NCBI GenBank assembly: GCA_905183005.1
Contig: CAJJDO010000041.1
Location: forward strand, 68,075 to 132,074
Direction: 5' to 3'
Length of the DNA: 64,000 nucleotides
Origin: Paramecium pentaurelia
Taxonomy: Eukaryota; Ciliophora; Oligohymenophorea; Peniculida; Parameciidae
This document shows, piece after piece, positions 22,901 through 36,365 of this stretch (position 1 is the stretch's first letter; each line of letters starts with the position of its first letter). The notes beneath the pieces are model-generated. The model did no database searches. It was not told the DNA's origin and was given only the letters and a program-made list of their open reading frames with translations. The position numbers and the translations under genes are program-made.

Positions 22901-25900
22901 ATCTAATTGTAATTTTTGATAATTTAAAAATTAAAGCAGCTTAATTTTACTTTTTATTCTATTGTTATTGTTATTGTTATTACTTTCTCTTTCTCTAAGT
23001 CTTTTAACTTTAAATTTCATATTATGTTTGCATAACTTATAATAAGAATAAATAATGATTTCTCAAAATGTTAAGTTAAATATCAGTCACTTTTATTCTG
23101 ATTTCTTAATTCCTATTAAGAACTATGTTAGGACATAAAATTTCATATTCACTTAAAAACATTGGTGTTTATATTCTTAATACACCAGAAAAAGGGTTTG
23201 ATATGTATTATAAATCTGAAGTACTTCTTATCAATATTCTCATTGTGTCTGCAGAAACTACTATAATTTACCACCATAATGAATCTATTTATTAGCCTGC
23301 TTAATTTTATTTCTTATTTGCTTTTATAGCCATTTCTATTACTTTATTCTTTTCTTGATTTGCATCCAATTCAAAACAAACTTATTTAATTTATAATTCA
23401 AATGATTAACTGATATTTCCAGCAGGTTTAATAAGTATTTTAGGATTTTCAAGTAAAATTTTAATCTTAATTAAAGAAGGAGCTAAAAGTTTTTATTTAA
23501 TTAATTCTAAATCTAATTCATTCTCTTCTTTATTAGCCTATTTCTTTTTTTAAGAAATCTCTAATAAACTTAAAACCTTAATAATTGTAGCATGTAAATA
23601 ATCTATAAAACAATCTCTAACAATTAAATATAGATCATCAGAAATATCATCATTATTACTTGGTATTTTAAATTTAGAATATTTAAATTAAACCATTTAT
23701 TTTTCAACTTAATGTTTATTTGAAAATATTGTTAAACCTATATTTTTTTTATTCTTTTCTTCTTTAGTTTTCTTCTTATCTTTTTATTCTTTTTTTCCTA
23801 AAAACATATGTCTATTTCCTTATAATGATTTTAAATCAATAATTTCAATTTTCTAAATATTTCCTTCAATAAAATATTCATCATCATTAATAGTCAATAC
23901 TGCACTTATTTAATTCACTTATATTTATAAGAATTCATTTGACTTTTCTTTATCTTTCTCTTTTTCTTATACAATTACAATCAATTTAATATCTTAAGTT
24001 AAAATTGATACTTTAATGATACTTTCTGGTACTTTATCAATACCTTCAGCTTATTATCCATCATGTAAGTCTGAATCTGAAACTGATGACTTTTATAAAG
24101 TAAATGATCTTACACTCTTAATATTTACTTTTGTTTAATCATACTTAGTTTACATAAATTTAGTTTCACTAACAGGTATTTGTGTATATTTCATATTTGT
24201 AGTTTATAATGTATTATCTGCATATTCACTTAAATCAGTGGTACTATCTTTGGTCTTTTATAAAGATGGTTAAACCATAAATAAATTGATTTTACCAAGA
24301 AAAGATTCTAAATAATGAGCTTCTAAAGAGGAAAGCTATGCAACAATATATGATTAAGGTTCATTTGGTTAATGAGTATCTGTGTTACACATTCTAACTC
24401 TAATTGCACCTGGAATATGATATGTATCTTCTTCCTTAAAATTAACAACCTATTTTATTTTTCTTAATAATTTATTTTCAGTCATATTTTGTTTAACTTT
24501 CAATATATTAGGAGTATTAGGTTATGAATAATGGATAGATCTTAAAATAGATTATCCATGATCTTCAATTGAAATGGAATCAATTGTAAATTCTTAATAA
24601 TTATCAGTTATTCCTGAAAGACTAAGTAATTTTATTTAATCAAATGTTATTAAGATTTCAGATTTCAGATTGTATTTTAATTCAATTTAAAATCTTTTAA
24701 TTTGAAATCTATATTTAGTCAACAATTCATCATTCTATTTAGGTACTTATTTAACTGTTTATTCAAATTCTCGTTTACTCTTATCATTTTATAATGGCAC
24801 TGTATTTTCTGATCCAATTCTAAGATTACCAGTTTTTGTTTTGATATCATGAATTTTCTATTGAATGAATTTGAACCATCTATTCTTTTCCTAAGCTGTT
24901 TTAGCCTAAAAATATATAATTTCTTTCTTAGATTTAATCTTAAAAGAATTCTATACTCCAATATCTTATTATGATTCAGATACAACTACATCTCTTAATC
25001 CAACATATTAATTATAATCTACATCACTCTCATTCTAATATAAGTATATATACCAACCAGACAATACAGCAAAGTAAGATGACCAAGATCTCAAAAATTT
25101 ACCTCTTTTTCTTAAAATTCCTTTACATGAACTATATTTAATCAATTTAGATTTTTCCTATTATAATATACTACTTAAAGATTGATCAGCACTTAAATCA
25201 TTAATAGTTTACATCAATTTTTAAAATATATAAGGCATTTCTGGATTAATTGAAGCTTTTAAAGAAGGTAATTCAAAATTTATCTTTGTTTTAGGAATAT
25301 TAACTTAAGTACTCTTTTTAAAATAAAGATTCAATTCCATAGAAAAGTCTTCTAAAACATCATCTTTTTTAGATCTCATTCTTAATGGATTATTCAAAAT
25401 ATCCAAACCTCTTTAAGTTTAACTTAATTTCTAATAATTATAAAAGTAATGAATTGATGAAAAATATTATAACTAAACTGATTTTAATTTCATAACATAA
25501 TTATCATAATTCTAAGATTTATGATGTTTCTTTTATTTTATTCCTTATTATAATTATGGTTATAACAAATTTTATAAAGAAGCTGATTTTTCTAATGGAT
25601 TAATTGAATTAACATTACAAAAATTAAATTAACTTACTAATTAATTTTTTTCATTATGAACTGTCAATAAAGGTTATTCTACTATTTTTTATCTTCCCAT
25701 ACTTTCTCCACTTAAACCTAATTTTCTGTATTGATCTGATCCTAATTTAATAAATCCTGGAACTTATCTATCATCAACTGTAATTATTTCAAAGTCTCCT
25801 AATTTTAATACCCAACAATCTGAATGTAAATCATTAATCTATTAATTTGGAATAATAATAATAGGTGATTAAATTGTAATGTTAATATAATTTTTAGTTT

Positions 25901-27893
25901 GAATTTCAATTTTCTTATCTTAATCTGAATCATCTCTTTTATCTTTTTGTTCTTTCTTATTCTTATTTGCATCTTCTTTTACTTTGCTATCCTATTGTCT
26001 ATCATCTTAAGGAGGTGTTCTAAAATAAGCAATGACTCTTTACAAAGAGGCTACAAATACCATGAATTCAATTTTTTATACATCTAAATAGATACTACTA
26101 AAATAATTAGGTTTAGATAAGGGATGTTTTTCTAATTTAAAGTAAATGAGAGGTTTTTCTTAAATATCATAACTTTTTATTTTCTTTACAATAGGTACAA
26201 TTATATCATTCTTCTCCTCAACACTAAACATTTATACTTCCATATCTTATATAATTTATTCCAATTCAAAATTATTTCTTCTCTTTTACAAAAAGAAATC
26301 AAAATTTTTCCACAATAATGTAAATCCTTCTTCTAAATTCTTATGTTTTCTCAATAATTTTAAACTACCTTTAACAATTGACAATCTAAATTCCAAATAA
26401 ACATAAGTTTCTTCATCCATAAATGCTGATGGTTTGTATGCTTTTTCGATCTCTTTCTTGAATGCCTGTTCAATTTGATGATGTTCTTTTGCTCTCTCAA
26501 ATATTTCTAAAGCTTATTTTGCCCACATTTACAATGTAGTTATTGAAGTCTTTATCACTATCTATTAGTACTATCTTAATTCTCTATGTTAAGATTTTAA
26601 AAGAGCAGATGGTGTTGTTTTTCTTTATAATGCATTCATTTCAAATTCAAGAAATCTTTTTCTTCTTATTTCTAGTATCTAAGTCTTGACGAGATATTAA
26701 AATAAAGATCTGAGATAAAGTGAATTAGTTTCCATTTTAAAAAAGTCTTATTGATATGGTCTCATTACAGATGTAAGATACTAATCCATTTATTATTTTG
26801 CATTGTATTAATAAAGATTAAATATGGATACAAGTTTTAATATTTCCTTATATTATGTATGTTTGATTTTGAAATCCATCTCTTGTAATTCTACTTTAAT
26901 TTTGTATTCTGGAACTTTACGAAAATGTTAATATGTTTATACAACATTAGCCACTGCATTTAGACAAAATATATATTTAGAGGATTTTGATGTTTTGATA
27001 CCCATAGTTAAATTATCTGGTTCATAAACTAATTCCTATTATAATCTGGATTATATTCTAGCTTGCATTTTTTCATCAATTTAGTATACTGTACGTTGAT
27101 GAAGATCTAAATCAATTTTATAAGGGTCCATTTTACTAACAACTTTTTGAATATCAACATTTTTGTATTGTTAAGGTTTAATTATGCTACTCAAAATGAG
27201 ATAATGATCATCAGGATTCCAATAAATTGCTAATTTAGATAATTGTATTTATTTATTCACAAAAGTAGAATCTTTACGCTCATGAATATATGGACTAGAT
27301 GCCTATGAAATTTTCCATTCTGAATCTACTGTCTATTAAGTTATATGATTTATAGTTATTCCCCATGAAAAAGAATGTTTGCTAATACAATGTTCATAAC
27401 GAAAATGCACATCAGAAATTGAAATGTAAAGATTATCAACTATTCTTGTAATTTATTTTTGAAAAAATCCTGCCTCTTTTTGATCAGACTCCTGATTATC
27501 TGTTGTTGTCTCTTATTTCCTATTTTCTTCATCCATCACTTTCTTAATGTATGCTCTAACTTATGCTGCTTTTGGCTTATAATAATTTATCTCCTCTAAT
27601 CCCCACATTTCTTCAGAAATAGTAGTGACTAATAAGAAAACACTATGAATCTTTATTTCTGTTCTTTAAGTAGTCAATTTATTCCACGGAAGATTTATTT
27701 CAATTCTCTATATTGAACTGTATACTAATTCAATTGGTAATTACAAAGCTTCAAGAGCTTCCTTCTTTATTGAAACATTCTCAATAACCAAATTACCCTT
27801 AAAAAATGACAAATTAATTTGTTTCTTGTCAAGTCCATCGATAAATCGACCAAAGATAGCTAACAATACTTTCTATATAAGACCTTCAAACAT
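16947..27893 (-). CDS. VPS13: VPS13 bridge-like lipid-transfer protein
   Basis: A single uninterrupted frame of 3,649 codons with no intron. It opens with the chorein domain, MFEGLIQKVLLAIFGRFIDG then LDKKQINLSFFKGNLVIENV, almost diagnostic for VPS13. A long extended region forms the lipid-conducting groove in known VPS13s. A region with beta-sandwich-like repeats (about 23.5-19.5 kb) fits the VAB/SHR-BD part. The C-terminal VPS13_C/ATG2_C-like region contains GFVKGTLKGLSGLVVKPIAG and GVLDASAKAAEGV (near 17.5 kb). VPS13 moves bulk phospholipid between organelles at contact sites. I did not find a PH domain at the C-terminus. A VAP gene, the usual ER receptor for VPS13, lies 9.4 kb away in this window. 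The length is in the family's range. Confidence 0.9.
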
Positions 27894-28187
27894 TTAATAT
27901 ATATTAATTCACACAAACAACTTACTACTTTCTAAATCATCTTAACTAATAAATTTCATCCAAACATTACTATAGACAATCAATAATTATAAATATTCAA
28001 TTAGTAAATTTCTATTGCACACTATGTGGTTTATGAAATTTTTAATTAATTTTATACTATTGCCTTATTACTTTTTACTTCTTCATTTAAATATTGTATT
28101 GTTACAATTACAATATTAAGATATAACAATATATCTATTTTTAATTTTTTAATTAATTCTACTTAATAGAAATCTTAATTATAATGA

Positions 28188-28203
28188 TATATATATATAT
28201 ATA
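28188..28203. repeat. (AT)n microsatellite
   Basis: A short run of alternating A and T between the VPS13 start and the next minus-strand gene. Similar runs occur near 57395-57412 and inside an intron near 50474-50491. No function is evident. Confidence 0.8.
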
Positions 28204-28213
28204 ATATAAAAAT

Positions 28214-28922
28214 TCAACGTCTTATTTTTTTAGATATAGATCTTTTTGCTTTATCCATCTCTTATAATACTCTTTACATATTTTCACGATGTTCTAATTT
28301 ATCTATATTGACAATTTCCATAACATGAACTTGAAATCTATTGTTAGTTTCTGCTATCATTTCTACTTCATTTGATAAATTATTTAATCTATCATCCAAT
28401 GTTTTAAGTAATTATTAAACTGCACCTAAATCACTTTCTGAACATTCATTGCTTTTCTTTTTTTAATTCCTTTTATTAATTTATTCACTCTTCTCTAAAT
28501 TTGTAGTGAGTTATGAGAGTATTTTCTCACTTTATTAAAGAACATTTATTAATTAGTTATTAAGTTGAGTATTTTATTCAATCAATGGTCTTATAGCTTT
28601 TTCTTAATCATTTATAACATTTTAGAAGTCATTAAATTTGACTACCATCATTTGTTGTAATTGTTCTAAAATTCTATATACTTCTGATATTTGAGGTACT
28701 TGCTGTTCTTAATAGAAAGATTCATTTAAATTTTGTCTTTTTGTTGAACCTAGAAATTAGCTAATATTCTCCTTTTCATATTGAGTTTAAGAAAAGGATT
28801 TTGTTTGTTAGGCTTACAATTAACTAAATAACTCAATCTACTTACTTATGGAATGAAATATTCATTGGTTATGGTACCTATTATTAAGGTTGTTGACCTC
28901 TTCTAAAAGCTTACGAAAACAT
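28214..28922 (-). CDS. Small coiled-coil protein, uncharacterised
   Basis: 228 residues with one 22-nt intron close to the start. The N-terminus is Gln/Pro/Asn-rich (MFSQAFRRGQQPQQQVPQPM). From about residue 80 to the end it is heptad-rich Leu/Gln/Glu/Asn helix with a basic tail (KAKRSISKKIRR). No catalytic motif is seen. It faces the eIF2 gamma gene across a 331-bp divergent promoter region. Function unknown. Confidence 0.75.
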
Positions 28923-29253
28923 TTTACTTCAAAAATTAAATTTAAAATAATTTTCTATTTAAACTTTTATCAATAATATTAGGAATTCATTTCTAACTAG
29001 ATATTTAGCTATAAAATTAAAGAAGAAAAGAATTTAAAAATTTAATAATTAATTCTTTTTGATTTTTAGATAGATTGGAATAATTATTATAAGAATATCA
29101 ATTTAATCTATGATTTATTTAAAATAATTTACAAAAACAAATTTTAGTTAATTTAATAATTATATAATATTGTAAATGAGTTTCTATTAAGAAAGTTTAG
29201 TAATGATTTATATTGTATAAATATTTTTATTTAATATTAAAGAAAATTAATTA
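28923..29253. other. Divergent intergenic region
   Basis: 331 AT-rich bases separating a minus-strand coiled-coil gene from the plus-strand eIF2 gamma gene. It presumably holds both promoters; I recognise no specific motif. Confidence 0.5.
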
Positions 29254-30801
29254 ATGGAAACTTTTAAAAGAGGACCTTAACGTTTGACAGATTAGGAAGT
29301 TGATGAATTGATGAAAAGATAACCACATCTATTAAAATAAAATTATGATCAAATACCAAATCTAACTCCTAATTCACAAGAAGTAATTAGTAGATAGGCT
29401 ACAATCAATGTGGGTACAATTGGACATGTAGCTCATGGAAAATCAACTCTTGTGAGATCTATATCAACTATAAAGTATTTGATATAGTAATATATTAAAG
29501 CACTGTACGTTTCAGATAAGAGAGAGTCAGAAATATTACAATTAGATTGGGTTATGCTAATGCAAAAATCTTTAAATGTCCAAAATGTCCTGAACCACAA
29601 TGCTATTAATCATTTTCAAGTGAGAAAGAAGACAATGCTTAATGTGATTTATGCAAAGAAGTGATGACTTTAGTCAGACATATATCTTTTGTTGATTGTC
29701 CAGGACATGATATTCTAATGTCTACAATGTTAACTGGTGCTGCTGTTATGGATTGTGCATTACTTATTGTAGCTGCTAATATGCCTTGTCCTCAACCTTA
29801 AACTTAAGAACATTTGGTTGCCTTAGTCATCACAAAATTAAAATATGTTATTGTTATCCAAAACAAAGTAGATATTATCTTTAGAGATCAACAAGTAATT
29901 TCATTAATAGTGAAGTAAGGCTGCTCTCAGAAATTATGAAGAAATTACAAGATTTATTAAAGGAACCATTGCAGAAGATTCACCAATTATACCAGTATCT
30001 GCTTAATTGAAATACAATATTGATTGTGTTATCTAATAAATTTGCAACTTTTTCCCTATTCCAGATAGATAATTATAAGTACCACCAAAAATGATTATTA
30101 TTAGGTAATCAATTATTATTATTATTATAGATCATTTGATGTTAATAAACCTGGTGAAAAACCTGAAAATTTACATGGTGGTGTAGTAGGAGGTTCAATT
30201 TTATAAGGAATCCTTTCAGTTGGAGATGAAGTTGAAATTAGACCAGGTAGATAATGTAAAAATGGAAATTAAACAACTTGGCATCCTATTACTACCAGAG
30301 TTGTTACTCTCTTTGCTGAATAAAATGAATTAGTTTATGCTGTTCCAGGAGGACTTATTGGAGTTGGATTATTAATTGATCCATCTTTAACTCGTAATGA
30401 CAATCTTGTTGGATGTGTATTGGGATTTCCAAAATAATTACCTGAACTCTATAGAGAATTAGAAGTATGACAAAATATAAATTTTAGATTAATTATTATT
30501 TGATGGTTTCAGTTGTTGGTGCTCAATAACAAGATGGAAAAACCCAAAAGATTGCTAAGATTTAATAGGATGAAATGTTAAAATTTAATGTTTTATCAAA
30601 TGAAACACCAGGAAGAGTTATTGAAGTTAGAGAAGATGTATCATAAATATTCATTCTTATTAGAAAATAATGAGGGTTGCTCTCAATAATCCAGTATGTA
30701 CTGGTTTATAAGAGAAAGTTGCATTTAGTAGAAGATTAAGTAATAAATTTAGATTAATTGGATGGGGTATTATTACAGATGGAAGAACAATTACATTATG
30801 A
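29254..30801 (+). CDS. EIF2S3: Translation initiation factor eIF2 gamma subunit
   Basis: 473 residues with five introns (including 29475-29500 and 29895-29919, both ending AAG). eIF2 gamma binds GTP and Met-tRNAi and delivers the initiator to the 40S subunit. The GTPase motifs are complete: G1 GHVAHGKST, G3 DCPGHD, G4 QNKVD and G5 SAQLKYN. The eIF2-gamma zinc knuckle is present (KCPKCPEPQCY ... CDLC), as are RNITIRLGYANAKIFKC, the GIL-VGDEVEIRPG beta-barrel and the closing KVAFSRRLSNKFRLIGWG. It is full length, with a short N-terminal extension (METFKRGPQRLTDQEVDELM). Five introns in 1.5 kb contrast with the intronless VPS13 nearby. Confidence 0.93.
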
Positions 30802-31334
30802 AATGTAAAATATAAAACATATATTAACAATCTAATCAAACTTCTGTTATGATATTATAATTTCTTTATTTATTCATCTTAAAATAACATTCTCAATTAC
30901 TTTTAAGATATGTTATTTTTTATTCTTAATTATGATATTGATCTTTTTTAAATCATATCAAAAATAAGAAATATAAATATAGTATTTTGTTAAGTTATTT
31001 TTAGTTTTAATTTAGTTTTAGTATTTCATATTTCTGAATAATATTAAAGAATAATTTTGAATCAATAATTTTTCAAAAACTTATAGGTTTTTTGAATGTT
31101 CTCTTATAATAGAGAGTGTTTATTGGATTTTATGAAAATAATTCAATTAATTTTAGTTTAACTCTTGAAATTTTGTTCTCTTAAATCATTTGCATTATAT
31201 TATCATGAGTTGAATATGTTTTATTAAATTCTATTAAGAAGATAAAATTTACATACAAATGATAAGAAAAGTTCATTTATTAATTATTACTATAAATCCA
31301 TTTGTCTTAATTAAATAATAAAAAGCAATATTTT
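30802..31334. other. Intergenic, AT-rich
   Basis: 533 bases between two plus-strand genes, with long A/T runs and scattered TGAs in all frames. I see nothing that I can call a gene or element. Confidence 0.6.
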
Positions 31335-33163
31335 ATGGAAAATTATCAATTCTAAATACAATATACACTTAGCTAAAGTGTATAATCAACACACTAATCT
31401 GGAAATGAATTATTGGAATAGTTATAATTTATGTAAAATGAAACACTATAGTTTATTAATATAGAAGAATCTGATGAAGAAATAGACATAACTAAACAGA
31501 AATAAGTTAAAACATAATTATTTTGTAGAAGAACCTCTATTTAAGAATCTTCAGATAGTTCATTTAAAAAAAATGATATTTATCCTGATCAAACGTAAAT
31601 CAAATAACAAGAACAGTAAATTTAATAAAACAAATAGCCAAATGCTTAACAAATAAAAAGATCTATGAAAAGAAGTCAAACTGCATTTAAAAAAGATTTT
31701 GGAACATTTGCAAAATAACATGGGTCAAAAGTATTTTTAAAGCGAGCGAATTAAGCAATAATTAATAATTTTGAACAAATAAGAAAATAAAAATCAATTA
31801 TTACTAATAATATTAGCTAATTTGGAAAATAGCATCTTAGAACTATTTAAGTTAAATATTTTAAAACTAATCTTTCAAAAGTCTTATTTATTGATAAAGA
31901 AATGACTGCTATAGAATTTATTGTACTTGCATTAAAAGAGTATTCACTTGAAAGAAGGTTTGATTAAAATTTATTTGAATACAAGAATTACTCTCTAGCC
32001 TATCAATTAGAAACTTTAGAAGATCAATTTGAAATTGATGATGATCGCTTCAGAAGACCTATATAACGTGCAAAAAGCTTTATTGAAAAGGAAGAAGATA
32101 ATATTGCTGTTAGAAGAGCCAGCTGCGATGAAGTATGATAAGAATATTAATTATAAAGAGAGCAATTGCATCCTAAGTTGAGCATTCTTTCTCAGATTAT
32201 GAAGATAAAACAATTACTATTGATTATCCAGTTATTTTGAGTTGTAAATAAGTAGATATTGTTGTCAATTTAAATTGTTAACCAACTTTTGGTATAGATC
32301 TAATGACTCTTAAAAAAACATATGAATTATTCCCTTAATATATCATATTATTGATAGAAGATGCTTAAACCGGATCTAATTAATAAATTACATGTCTCAA
32401 TAATTCAAAACTTTAAAATGTATTTGATTCATTCAATAATGGATTAAAAAGGAAAAGATCTTCTAAAGATTACTTTTTAAGATTAAAATATCCATGTATC
32501 CATATTGGTATTGATCCATTATGCTTAGATACTCCAATTAATTAATTACCAATTCATTGGTTAGTATTGGAAAAAAAATAAATAATTGAAATTGAAACTC
32601 CAAATCTAATGGAATTAAGTAAGAAATTTTCAAACTTCTAATAACCATATTATCATGAAGATGGATTTATATCTTATAATCAACAAGATTTACAAATGAA
32701 AATTGATTCTATCAAATATTTTACTTCTCTATATTCTTATTAAGAGTTTTAAGTGATGCAATTAGAAAAGAAATAACAATATCAAGTTTTAATTGGAATT
32801 GATTATTTTGACATTAGAATCTTTTATGTCAATAATTAGAATAACTTATTCCCTCATTATTCTATGTTCTAGTATATAAAAAATTATATTGTAGATATGT
32901 TCAAGAGTCACAAAAAAGAAGAGAAAATTATTAAATTAAAGTCAATCAAAAAATGTTCTTTAGATGAAAAATAAAATAAATTCTATTTCATATATAAAAA
33001 TTCTGTAAGTATTTTAAAACAATTATGCTTTATACCAGAATAAAGTAATGATAAAAGAATCTAAGTTTAAGTTAATACCTAATTTTTTGAACTTTATTAA
33101 AAATTAGATAAATTATTAGGAATTAGAAAAAATCATTAAAGAATAAATGAAAATTTAAAATGA
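31335..33163 (+). CDS. Possible SIN1-like protein (TORC2 scaffold)
   Basis: 600 residues with one 26-nt intron (32133-32158, ending AAAG). The N-terminal 150 residues are Gln/Ser/Asp-rich with a basic patch (QIKRSMKRSQTAFKK). A folded segment follows (FIDKEMTAIEFIVLALKEYS ... YSLAYQLETLEDQFEIDDD) resembling a CRIM or ubiquitin-like Ras-binding fold. Near the end is a PH-like segment (QQYQVLIGIDYFDIRIFYVN ... FQYIKNY). The pairing of CRIM/RBD with a C-terminal PH whose first strand leads into an -IGID- motif is the reason for suggesting SIN1, which holds SGK/AKT-type kinases to TORC2. The match is by eye and weak; it could be an unrelated adaptor. Confidence 0.4.
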
Positions 33164-33520
33164 TTTTAATTATTTTATGGATAATATTTATTTAAAATAT
33201 ACTTAATCATTCAAGTTGTAGAAAGTGAGATTCTAAATAAAATTTTATAGTTAATATAGACTAATTAGTATAAAATATTAGAGTAGATAATTGAAGTTAA
33301 AAATATTTAAAGATTAAAAATAATTATTAAAAAAGAGTAATATTAATAGTATAAATTGTATTTAATATTATAATAGAATATTATTTTAATAATTAACAAA
33401 TTTATTCCTAATTTAATCAATAGAAATTGAAATATTAATTTGAAAAAAGGAGGAGAAAATTATAAGTATTAATGAAATTATTCAAAATTTTGATTTTATT
33501 GTAAAAAATAAAATCATTTC
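33164..33520. other. Convergent intergenic region
   Basis: 357 AT-rich bases between the 3' ends of two convergent genes; no feature seen. Confidence 0.5.
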
Positions 33521-34304
33521 TCAAAAATAATTATTATTAGGCATCCAAACATTTTTTTGTTTAATTTTTTGTAGACTTAAAACTTTACTTTATTACCTTT
33601 CAGTTTTTGGTTTCTCAGATAAAATAGATATATTTTTATTAAAATATCTTAAGCATTGATCAGTAGGTTTAAATACTTTTACTTCCCTTTATTCTAAGAT
33701 CTATTTTTTAATTTTTCCAATTAAGAGACTGCTTTTCTATTATTTAATCTATATTATTTTACTTCTTTCTATTCTATTTCTTGTAAATGAATAAAATTCT
33801 TTTCCCAAAATTCGATACGATTAGCCTCCCTCTAACTTAAAAATCTTTTTCTTACAGGAGGAAATTCACTTTTTTATTTATTTGTTGGTCTATCCAATTA
33901 ATGTATTACTACTGTAATTAAATTTTATACTATAAGATGGATTTTAATTTCTATCAGGAGAAACCAATTATGATTTTTAAAGATCTGTTAATTGTGGAAC
34001 ATCCTTATTAATAAAAACAGATTTATTATCAAATAAATCTTTCTCCTTGATCTAAATTATAAATGAAGGGCGATTTAATGAATTAGTAAAACTTGAAAAT
34101 CTATTTTTATAATGTTTCTTAGCTAATTCATTTCTTATTTTTTATATCTTTTTTTTCTCTTATTCCTTTTCATATTCAACAAATTATTTTGCTAAATAAT
34201 CTGATAAATCTTTAATCTTTTTCTTTGTTTCTTAAATCTACATATGGGACTATTCATTTTTGAAAATCAGTTACAGTCTCTTTTATTGAAATGGGATCCT
34301 TCAT
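33521..34304 (-). CDS. Uncharacterised basic, helical protein
   Basis: 236 residues once three introns (25, 22 and 26 nt) are removed; the spliced length is a multiple of three. It starts MKDPISIKETSHMQIQET, continues as a charged helix (IKDLSDYLAKQFVEYEKEQE), and ends with VWMPNNNYF. Lys, Arg, Gln and Asn dominate, with conserved-looking patches KSEFPPVRKRFLSQREANRI and FKPTDQCLRYF. No known domain is recognisable. It lies 82 bp downstream of another minus-strand gene, but ciliate genes are not known to form operons, so shared function should not be assumed. Confidence 0.65.
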
Positions 34305-34386
34305 TATAATATTTATAATATTGTAAATAATTGGGTTTAATAATATTAATTTATATATATTTATTAAACAATAGGGATTCTTACAG

Positions 34387-36270
34387 TCAAGGATTTACTG
34401 GATAAAATGGTTTAGAATTCAAATTTAATTTTCTATAAAATTATATAGATTAAGAATTACTTTCGTTATCTTGGTTATCCATCAGTATTTTAAGGTACTT
34501 ATTAAAATTGATCACTATTAATATCATTTCCATTTTTTATTTCATTAATCTTTTTTTATTAAGGAATGAATTTTTCAGGTTCTTGTAAATATGAATCTGG
34601 ATGTTAGACTTAGGATAAATTTGGGAAATTTTGATTGGAGAACACTTAAATAGGAGTTGGCATTTATATCATTCCATCATTTGGCATCCAATTCTAATCA
34701 AAATCATCATCAAATTTCATCATAGGAGGCATTCCTAAAATAGGTCCAGAATTCATTAAATTAGGAGGGTACTACTATCCCATAGGCATTGTTGGTGGAA
34801 AATCTGGAAAAGGATTTCCCATAGGTGGGGGCATCATAGTAGGACAAAACATTTAGCCATCAAATTAATTTTGAGGAGGTTGCATCATCATATGATTTTT
34901 ATTAGATTATTTTTTCATTTATGGAGGAGGTGCCATTTACATAGGCATAGGCATTTAAGGCATATTAGGCATATTAGACATATTAGGCATTTGATTAAAT
35001 TTTGGAGGCATCATTTAATTCATTCTCATAGATCCAATATTAGGTCCCATAGGGAAAGTAGGTTCTAAAGGTTCCATTCCTAAATTAGGTCCAGGAGGAA
35101 ATCCAAGAGATTATGGTGCTCCTAAGAGATTTGAATTGAATGGAGTAATTTGAGGACCTAAACCCATCATTCCTGGAGGAGCAAATCCTAATGGAGTTGT
35201 GAAAGTTGGTCCTGAAATATTAAGAGGATCTGGTAAATTGTTTCTACCCATTTATTATTAAGGAAATGAAAATGGAACAACTTTAAAAGGATCAAAGATT
35301 TCAGCAGAATTTTAATTCATAAAATCAGGTTAATTATTAATGATTCCCAAATCTTGTTAATTTTTATTATTTTTTGGTTTTTTTTTCTTATTTTTTTTCT
35401 TTTTTTCCTTGTTTTTTTAATCATTTGAATTATTTGGAAAATTTTGATTATTGTTAGGTATTAATTTTTAATTATTAAATTAATTTAATGGTTAGGTCTA
35501 AATAGGAAAAGATCCTCTAGTAAGAACTGAGGATGAAAAATGTTAATCATAATTCATTTAGCCATCTGAATCATTATCTTATAATTAATTTAAGATATCC
35601 ACAAAATCAGAAGATTTATCTTTATCTACTAAACCAGGAGGAGGTGCAACTATTGGTTAACTTGGGATAGATAATGGCTTATTAAAATCAGGAGGTAAAA
35701 CAAGCTCAGAATCAAAATTCTCTTAATTTTAAGTAATAGAAATTCCACAATTTATCAAATGTTATTGTAATTTTTCTAATTCACCTAATTATTAAATAGA
35801 TATTTCCTTTCTAATTTATAACAATAAATTTGTACTGTTATTAAGATTATTGTTACTACTTATTACCTTTCTTTTCAGGCTTCTTTTTTTGTTGTTAATC
35901 TTTTTTTGGTTGATATTCTTTCTTTTATTATTAAAGTGGCTATTATTTTTTAGGCTCATAGATATATTACTTTTTGGGTTCGTCTAATTTAAATAATAAG
36001 TATATAATACTTTTTGTTTTTGTGAAAACAAAGCCACCAAATTTATCAGATTAATTCTCATCATCATCTTCTTAAGGATCTTCTATTTAATCATCTCTAT
36101 TACGTTTGATTTTAGGTTATTAAACATAAGCTTATAAATCATTTCTTTTTATACATGATTAAATACCTTTGAATTTTATTATATTTATTTTCTTATCTTT
36201 AAGCAATGTCCTATTCACCTTCTTAAGGTGAATTTCTTCTTCTTTATTTCACCTAAAGATTATCTGACAT
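34387..36270 (-). CDS. Low-complexity Pro/Met/Gly/Asn-rich protein, possible RNA-associated
   Basis: 593 residues with four introns (22, 27, 25 and 28 nt). A basic N-terminus (MSDNLQVKQRRRNSPQEG) and Lys/Gln-rich linker lead to a short helical segment (EISIQQLGELEKLQQHLINC). A Pro-rich segment (VAPPPGLVD), an Asn/Lys cluster with a poly-Lys run (about 340) and a long C-terminal half follow. That half is made of Pro-Met-Gly-Phe repeats such as PNMSNMPNMPQMPMPMQM and GFAPPGMMGLGP. Such compositions are typical of condensate-forming mRNA-binding or translation-repressor proteins, but no RRM or other RNA-binding fold is visible, so that is only a suggestion. Long His/Arg-rich ORFs on the opposite strand here are shadows of the Met/Pro codons. 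Confidence 0.65.
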
Positions 36271-36365
36271 CACAATTTAAAATAAAATAGATAATAATAT
36301 ATATAATTATTATTTATATTAAATTTACATCTTTTTTGATATTTAAATAAAAGTCATTAAATATC

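Noticed and set aside
34871..35068. A His/Arg-rich plus-strand ORF
   Set aside because: It is the antisense of Met/Pro/Asn codons in the minus-strand low-complexity gene.
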